Source of the DNA: Streptomyces sp. DG2A-72
Lineage (GTDB): Bacteria; Actinomycetota; Actinomycetes; Streptomycetales; Streptomycetaceae
Assembly: GCF_030499575.1 (NCBI RefSeq)
Contig: NZ_JASTLC010000001.1
Location: forward strand, 3,868,001-3,932,000
Direction of reading: 5' to 3'
DNA: 64,000 nucleotides
Below the pieces are notes generated by a model. The model was not told the DNA's origin. It saw only the letters and a list, made by a program, of their open reading frames with translations, and ran no database searches. Positions 59,271 to 64,000 of the stretch are shown here, in pieces (within the stretch, counting starts at the first letter, position 1; each line of letters starts with the position of its first letter). Both the position numbers and the translations under genes were made by a program.

Positions 59271-60227
59271 TCATATGTGGACATTTATCAGTGCTATGTC
59301 GATCGCCGGAAGCCACCCTCTGGCAGGATTTTGCAACCATCCGTCCGCTGCGGAGAGTTCGGCCGCGGCCCGCCGAAGCGCGTCAAATCCGGGGTGCACC
59401 AGCCCCTTCCGCCACACCAGTGACACGAGTGACAGCGGGACGGGGTCGACGAGGGGCCGCACCACCGTCGAAGGCATGGCCGGAAAATCCACCACGGCAA
59501 GGATCGGGTTACGCATCTTGGCCATGATCCGCTGGAACTCCTCGTCACCCACCGCGAGCGGAGCGGGCGCGGCAACCTCGATGCCGCGCCCCTCGAAAAG
59601 CCGGTGGGCCAGATCGGTCCACTCCGGCGTACGTGGATTTCCGGCGCCCGCGTACACCGTCTCGCCCGCAAGCGCTTCGAGTGGCACTGCCTCATATTCG
59701 GCCAGCCGGTGGCCCTCGGGCAGGACGACCGCCATCGGCTCGTACCGCACCGGCTGGTGGTCCAACTGGGCCCGCAGCGCCGGGTCCAGCCCCGCGTACC
59801 GCCCGAACGACGCATCCAGCCGCCCCGCGATCAACTCCCCCGCCGCACCGGTCAACCCGCTCTCGAAGCGGGCCATCAGCTCATGCTCGGGGGCGAGTTC
59901 ACGTGCCCTGTGCAGCACCCGGCGACCGGTGACGAGACCCGGCGAGTTCAGGTCCACCAGCAGCGGCCTGGCCTGCCCGAACGCCGCCAGCAGCGCCTCC
60001 TGCGCCGCCAGCACCCGACGCGCGTACGGCACCAGCCGCTCACCCTCGGCCGTGAGCGTCACCTGGCGCGTGGTCCGTACGAACAGTTCGACGCCCAACT
60101 CCCGCTCCAGCCGCCGTACATCACGACTGAGCGCCTGCTGGGCGACATAGAGCCGGGACGCGGCGCGGGTGAAGTGCAGTTCTTCGGCAACGGTGACGAA
60201 AGCACGCAGCAAGCGGGGATCAGGCAT
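59271..60227 (-). CDS. LysR-family transcriptional regulator
   Basis: 318 residues. HTH 'LLRAFVTVAEELHFTRAASRLYVAQQALSRDVRRLERELGVELFVRTTRQVTLTAEGERL' (residues 5-65) followed by a LysR substrate domain. Divergent from an MFS transporter gene with 83 bases between starts, so it most likely controls that gene. Inducer unknown. Confidence 0.92.
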   Translation of the reverse strand: MPDPRLLRAFVTVAEELHFTRAASRLYVAQQALSRDVRRLERELGVELFVRTTRQVTLTAEGERLVPYARRVLAAQEALLAAFGQARPLLVDLNSPGLVTGRRVLHRARELAPEHELMARFESGLTGAAGELIAGRLDASFGRYAGLDPALRAQLDHQPVRYEPMAVVLPEGHRLAEYEAVPLEALAGETVYAGAGNPRTPEWTDLAHRLFEGRGIEVAAPAPLAVGDEEFQRIMAKMRNPILAVVDFPAMPSTVVRPLVDPVPLSLVSLVWRKGLVHPGFDALRRAAAELSAADGWLQNPARGWLPAIDIALINVHI

Positions 60228-60310
60228 GACGGGAACTTACAACGCAGATGCGTGAATCGGCCCGCAGAAGGTGTTGGACCCCTTGATCACCTACGGGCGA
60301 CGGTTGCTCC

Positions 60311-61558
60311 ATGCCCAGCCGTTACCGCAGTTCCATGTCCGGCCCCTACCGCCACCTCTTCACCCTCCCCGGCACCCGAGCCTTCACGATCGGGAATCTC
60401 ATCGCCCGGCTTCCCATGGGCATGTTCAGCGTGAGCGCGATCCTGATGATCGCCGGTTCGCGTGGTTCGTACGCCCTCGCCGGCGCCGTCACCGCCACGG
60501 GCCTCGCGGCGACCGCCGTGACCGCCCCCTGGATCGCCCGGCTCGTCGACCGGCACGGACAGGCCCGGGTCGCCGTACCCGCCACCACCCTCGCCGCGCT
60601 GGGCAGCCTCGCGCTGCTGCTGTGCGTGCGCCACGACACCCCGGACTGGACCCTGTTCGCCGCGTACGCCGCGACCGCCACCACCCCCAACCTCGGCGGC
60701 ATGTCCCGCGCCCGCTGGGCCCACCTGCTCAAGGGCGACACCGCCGCCCTGCACACCGCGAACTCCTTCGAGCAGGCCGCGGACGAGCTGTGCTTCATGC
60801 TGGGCCCGGCCCTCGCGGCCTTCCTCTGCGGCACGTTCTTCCCGGAGGCGGGCACGCTGACCGGCGCCGTACTCCTGCTCACCGGCATGCTGCTGTTCGC
60901 CGCGCAACGCGCCACCGAGCCGCCGATACAGCCGCCGATACAGCGGCGGAAACCGGCGAAAGCCCCCCTCCGCACCCCCGGCATGCCCCCGCTCCTCGCC
61001 GCATGTCTCGCCCTGGGCGCGGTCTTCGGCTCGATGGAGGTCGTCACGCTCGCGTTCGCGGAGGCACAGGGCCACAAGTCGGCGGCGGGCGCGATCCTCG
61101 GCCTCCAGGCGGCCGGTTCCTGCGCGGCGGGCCTGCTGTACGGCGCGATGAAGCCGACCGGACCGGCGGAACGCCGCTACCCGTACTGCACGGCTGCCAT
61201 GACCGCCCTCATGACCCTCCCGCTCCTCGCCGCGGCCCTCACCGGCTCGCTCCTCGTCCTGGCCGGCGCCCTGCTCGTCGCCGGTATGGCCACGGCGCCG
61301 ACCATGGTCACCAACATGACCCTGATCCAGCAGCGCACGCCGGCCGACCGCCTCAACGAGGGCATGACGCTCGCGGTGACCGCGCTGCTCGGCGGTATCG
61401 CGTGCGGCAGCGCGCTGGGCGGCTGGACGACGGAACATCTGTCGGCGACGGCCGGCTTCTGGATACCCGTGACGGCCGCCGCGGCGGCATTGATGATCAC
61501 GCTCTCCAGAGCGCGCCCGGGAACACTCCGCCGAACCAATTCGCGTCCAGCCCATTGA
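60311..61558 (+). CDS. MFS transporter under a divergent LysR regulator
   Basis: 415 residues, 12 hydrophobic segments, 'TIGNLIARLPMGMFSVSAILMIAGSRGSYALAGAV', loop motif 'ARLVDRHGQARVAVPATTL', and a short cytosolic repeat PPIQPPIQ near residue 200. No drug-specific motif recognised. Two ATGs (60311, 60335) are possible. Pairing with the LysR gene suggests an inducible efflux system. Confidence 0.87.
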   Translation: MPSRYRSSMSGPYRHLFTLPGTRAFTIGNLIARLPMGMFSVSAILMIAGSRGSYALAGAVTATGLAATAVTAPWIARLVDRHGQARVAVPATTLAALGSLALLLCVRHDTPDWTLFAAYAATATTPNLGGMSRARWAHLLKGDTAALHTANSFEQAADELCFMLGPALAAFLCGTFFPEAGTLTGAVLLLTGMLLFAAQRATEPPIQPPIQRRKPAKAPLRTPGMPPLLAACLALGAVFGSMEVVTLAFAEAQGHKSAAGAILGLQAAGSCAAGLLYGAMKPTGPAERRYPYCTAAMTALMTLPLLAAALTGSLLVLAGALLVAGMATAPTMVTNMTLIQQRTPADRLNEGMTLAVTALLGGIACGSALGGWTTEHLSATAGFWIPVTAAAAALMITLSRARPGTLRRTNSRPAH

Positions 61559-61588
61559 CGCCTTCACAGCCCCCACATACCTTCAGCC

Positions 61589-61626
61589 GTCGAAGCGCTT
61601 CGACGTCACGCATCGAATCGATTCGA
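61589..61626. promoter_or_regulatory. Two LacI-type palindromes before the sugar ABC operon
   Basis: GTCGAAGCGCTTCGAC (61589-61604) is a perfect 16-bp palindrome and TCGAATCGATTCGA (61613-61626) a perfect 14-bp one, centred 23 bp apart. Both have the central CG symmetry of LacI-family operators. They lie about 110-145 bases upstream of the binding-protein gene. The cognate regulator is not next to them within the window. A-rich 5' leader with a repeated AGATTCATC follows (61690-61715). Confidence 0.72.
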
Positions 61627-61732
61627 CGACCGCTGTCGTTCGACGACCGTCGCATGATCTCCAAGATCCATCAAAACACAACAAAATCCAACAAGATTCA
61701 TCGAGATTCATCCGGCTCCCTGGAGGCACGGG

Positions 61733-63028
61733 ATGTTGACAACACGAAAGCGTGTGGTGGCGACGGCGGTGATGCTCGCCGGGTCACTGCTCCTGACCTC
61801 CTGCGGAGACTCCGACAGCGGGTCCTCAGGAGACGGCAAGACACTCAAGCTGTGGCACTACGAGGCCCCGAACAGCGCGATGGGACTGGCCTGGAACGAG
61901 GCGATCAAGGAGTTCAAGGCCAAGCATCCGGGCGTGAAGGTGGAGTTCGAGGAGAAGGGCTTCGAGCAGATCCAGAAGACCGCCCCGATGGTCCTCAACT
62001 CCTCCGACGCACCCGACGTCATGGAGTACAACAAGGGCAACGCGACGGCGGGCCTGCTGTCCAAGCAGGGCCTGCTCACCGACCTGTCCGCAGAGGTCAC
62101 GAAGCGCGGCTGGGACAAGAAGCTCAGCGCGAGCGTCCGCACCACCAGCGTGTACGACGCGAACGGCGTCATGGGCTCCGGCAAGTGGTACGGCGTGCCC
62201 AACTACGCCGAGTACACGATGGTCTTCTACAACAAGGACCTCTTCGCCAAGTACAAGATCCCCGAGCCGAAGACGTTCGACGAACTGACCGCCGCGATGG
62301 ACACGTTCGTCAAGAACAAGGTCACCCCGCTCGCCAACGGCGGCGCCGAGTACATCGCCCAGCAGTACCTCTACCAGCTGGCCCTGTCGAAGGCCAACCG
62401 CGCCTGGGTGGACTCGTACGAGCTGTACAAGGGCAAGACCGACTTCCACGACGCGGCCTGGACGTATGCCGCCGACACCTTCGCCGACTGGGTGAAGAAG
62501 GGGTACATCGGCAAGACGTCCAGCAATGTGAAGGCCGAGGAGACGGGTGTCTCCTTCATCCAGGGCAAGGCGCCGATCCTGTTCTCCGGCAGCTGGTGGT
62601 ACGGCCGTTTCGTGGACGAGGCGAAGTTCGACTGGGGCACCTTCCTGTGGCCCGAGTCCAACCTCACGCTCGGCTCCGGCGGCAACCTGTGGGTGGTCCC
62701 CAAGGGCGCCAAGAACAAGGAACTCGCCTACGACTTCATCGACATCACCATGTCGGAGAAGATCCAGAACCTGCTCGGCAACAAGGGCGGCGTCCCGGTC
62801 GCGGCCGACACGAGCGCCATCACCGACCCGAAGTCCAAGACCCTCATCGACAACTTCAACACCCTCTCCCAGCGCGACGGCCTGGCCTTCTACCCCGACT
62901 GGCCGGTCCCCGGTTTCTACGACGTCCTCGTCTCCGAGACCCAGAAGCTGATCACCGGCAGCGAGCAGCCGGACGGCTATCTCGACGCCCTGCAGGAGGC
63001 ATACGACAAGGGCGTGCCGAAGCAATGA
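61733..63028 (+). CDS. Sugar ABC transporter substrate-binding lipoprotein
   Basis: 431 residues. Lipoprotein signal with lipobox LLTSC (Cys24) followed by a Ser/Gly/Asp linker; family-1 binding protein core with 'LKLWHYEAPNSAMGLAWNEAIKEFKAKHPGVKVEFEEKGFEQI', 'DAPDVMEYNKGNATAGLLSKQGLLTDLS' and 'PILFSGSWWYGRF'. Captures an oligosaccharide or sugar at the outer face of the membrane. Its stop overlaps the permease start (ATGA). Two LacI-type palindromes upstream imply sugar induction. Substrate not identifiable. Confidence 0.92.
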   Translation: MLTTRKRVVATAVMLAGSLLLTSCGDSDSGSSGDGKTLKLWHYEAPNSAMGLAWNEAIKEFKAKHPGVKVEFEEKGFEQIQKTAPMVLNSSDAPDVMEYNKGNATAGLLSKQGLLTDLSAEVTKRGWDKKLSASVRTTSVYDANGVMGSGKWYGVPNYAEYTMVFYNKDLFAKYKIPEPKTFDELTAAMDTFVKNKVTPLANGGAEYIAQQYLYQLALSKANRAWVDSYELYKGKTDFHDAAWTYAADTFADWVKKGYIGKTSSNVKAEETGVSFIQGKAPILFSGSWWYGRFVDEAKFDWGTFLWPESNLTLGSGGNLWVVPKGAKNKELAYDFIDITMSEKIQNLLGNKGGVPVAADTSAITDPKSKTLIDNFNTLSQRDGLAFYPDWPVPGFYDVLVSETQKLITGSEQPDGYLDALQEAYDKGVPKQ

Positions 63029-63975
63029 CGGTGACCGTCGAACGGGGGGTGACCAGCAAACAGCCCCACGCCGGTCACCCGCGCCGCCCCCGAGACTCGT
63101 ACGCTCTCTTCCTGCTGCCCGGCGTCCTCGCCTTCCTGGTCGTGATCATCGTCCCGTTCCTGATGAACACGGGCGTGAGCTTCACCGACTGGCAGGGCGT
63201 GGGCTCCCCGGAGTGGTCCGGGCTGGCCAACTACCGGGAGCTGCTGGACGATTCCGAGTTCTGGGCGTCGTTCCGGCACAGCCTGTTCATGGTCGTCGCC
63301 ATGGCGGCCGTACCGACGGCGGTCGGACTGGTCCTGGCCGCCGCGCTGTTCGACTACGTCGGCAAGCACTTCGGCTCCAAGACGGTCGCCGTCCTGCGCG
63401 CCTGCTTCTACCTCCCGCAGGTGCTGCCGATCGCGGTGGCGGGCATCGTCTGGAGCTGGATCCTCGCCCCGGACAACGGCTCCCTCAACGAACTGCTCAA
63501 GGCGATCGGCCTGTCGAGCTGGCAGCAGGACTGGCTCGGCGATCCCGACATCGCGCTCTACAGCGTGATGGGCGTGATGGTCTGGGTCCAGCTCGGCTTC
63601 CCGCTGGTCATCTTCATGGCGGGCCTCCAGCGCGTCGACCCGCAGCTGCACGAGGCGGCCGAGCTGGACGGCGCCGGCTGGTGGCGCCGCTTCTGGCACA
63701 TCACGCTGCCGCAGATCCGCCCCGAGATCTACGTCGTCCTGACCTGGTGCACGATCGCCGCGCTCAAGGTCTTCGGCGCGGTGTACGTCCTGACGAAGGG
63801 CGGACCGGGCGGCGCCACCAACGTCCCGTCCTACTTCTCGTTCACCACGTTCTTCGAGAAGACGCAGGTCGGCTATGGCGCCGCGATCTCCACGGTCCTG
63901 ACGGTGATGATCCTGCTGCTGTCGCTGATCGGCCTGAAGCTCCAGACCCGCGCGGAGGAAAGGGAGGGATCATGA
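63025..63975 (+). CDS. Sugar ABC transporter permease (MalF-like)
   Basis: 316 residues, six membrane helices, 'YALFLLPGVLAFLVVIIVPFLMNTGVSFTDW' at the start and the EAA loop 'LHEAAELDGAGWWRRFWHITLPQIRPE' for ATPase contact; 'FGAVYVLTKGGPGGATNVPSYF' is typical of family 1 permeases. Overlaps the binding-protein gene upstream and the next permease gene downstream (ATGA at 63972-63975). Confidence 0.93.
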   Translation: MTVTVERGVTSKQPHAGHPRRPRDSYALFLLPGVLAFLVVIIVPFLMNTGVSFTDWQGVGSPEWSGLANYRELLDDSEFWASFRHSLFMVVAMAAVPTAVGLVLAAALFDYVGKHFGSKTVAVLRACFYLPQVLPIAVAGIVWSWILAPDNGSLNELLKAIGLSSWQQDWLGDPDIALYSVMGVMVWVQLGFPLVIFMAGLQRVDPQLHEAAELDGAGWWRRFWHITLPQIRPEIYVVLTWCTIAALKVFGAVYVLTKGGPGGATNVPSYFSFTTFFEKTQVGYGAAISTVLTVMILLLSLIGLKLQTRAEEREGS

Positions 63976-64000
63976 CCAGCGCCCTGCGTCGCTACCCGGT
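63972..64000 (+). CDS. Second sugar ABC permease (MalG-like), first codons only
   Basis: ATG 63972 overlaps the previous stop (ATGA) after GGAGGGATC; it reads MTSALRRYPV before the window ends. Operon logic makes it the second permease. Confidence 0.7.

Overview
This is a high-GC actinobacterial chromosome segment, almost certainly Streptomyces. Evidence: strong GC bias at third codon positions, GTG starts and GTGA/ATGA overlaps, ECF sigma/ZAS anti-sigma pair, rare TTA codons confined to one gene cluster, and a Streptomyces-type interspersed 'GGGGCGCGGGGAACTGCGCGA' repeat. From memory, the order murA - HU - malic enzyme - HelD helicase - rsuA - sigU - ... - nnaR - narK matches the SCO2949-SCO2959 segment of S. 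coelicolor, so most of the window is conserved core.

Layout. 1-8.9 kb: end of a glycine-betaine binding protein, an ArsR-like regulator with a perfect operator dyad, a Lon-like protease, IclR regulator, DEAD/DEAH helicase, Doc/antitoxin pair, MFS pump, tRNA-Cys and a SUKH-type protein whose end runs into the tRNA. 9.0-14.3 kb: a translationally coupled xanthine-dehydrogenase-type operon (FAD, 2Fe-2S, Mo subunits plus a 42-residue membrane protein); the 2Fe-2S subunit carries an unusual ~420-residue disordered extension. 14.5-17.3 kb: cytoplasmic GH20 hexosaminidase beside a decayed sugar ABC transporter. 17.3-30.8 kb: core genes (DUF3039, YqgE, murA, HU, malic enzyme, HelD, rsuA-sigU, CGNR protein, nnaR, narK). 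31-33 kb: AraC regulator and divergent oxidoreductase sharing a 13-bp dyad.

33.2-53.7 kb is an accessory island bounded and peppered by gene and transposase remnants (DUF6879 fragment, IS5-type pieces, ISL3-type piece). It holds a LacI regulator, an ImmA-protease/membrane-protein/XRE-like trio with a 32-residue coupled leader ORF, and the most interesting object: a compact, apparently undescribed biosynthetic cluster at 40.2-53.3 kb. Two divergent operons encode (left) a FemAB/GNAT-like transferase, an ATP-grasp ligase, a two-subunit phosphonopyruvate/sulfopyruvate-decarboxylase-like ThDP enzyme and an MFS exporter; (right) a DUF6002-like putative PLP fold-II enzyme, a full-length LanB-like dehydratase without visible LanA or LanC, a TauD/clavaminate-synthase-like oxygenase, a permuted ATP-grasp-like protein and a third ATP-grasp ligase. 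The two operons are driven from a symmetrical inverted duplication of a promoter module (TTGACA-N18-CAGGAT preceded by a shared 13-bp upstream box). Three right-hand genes contain TTA codons, predicting bldA control. An aminoglycoside-phosphotransferase-like gene lies just outside and could be self-resistance. The parts suggest a small modified peptide or amino-acid conjugate; the product is unknown.

54.6-64 kb returns to core: an exopolysaccharide operon (acyltransferase, CE4 deacetylase-GT2 synthase resembling MatB, membrane-anchored Pro/Ser/Asp-rich protein), LysR/MFS divergent pair, and the start of a sugar ABC transporter operon preceded by two LacI-type palindromes.
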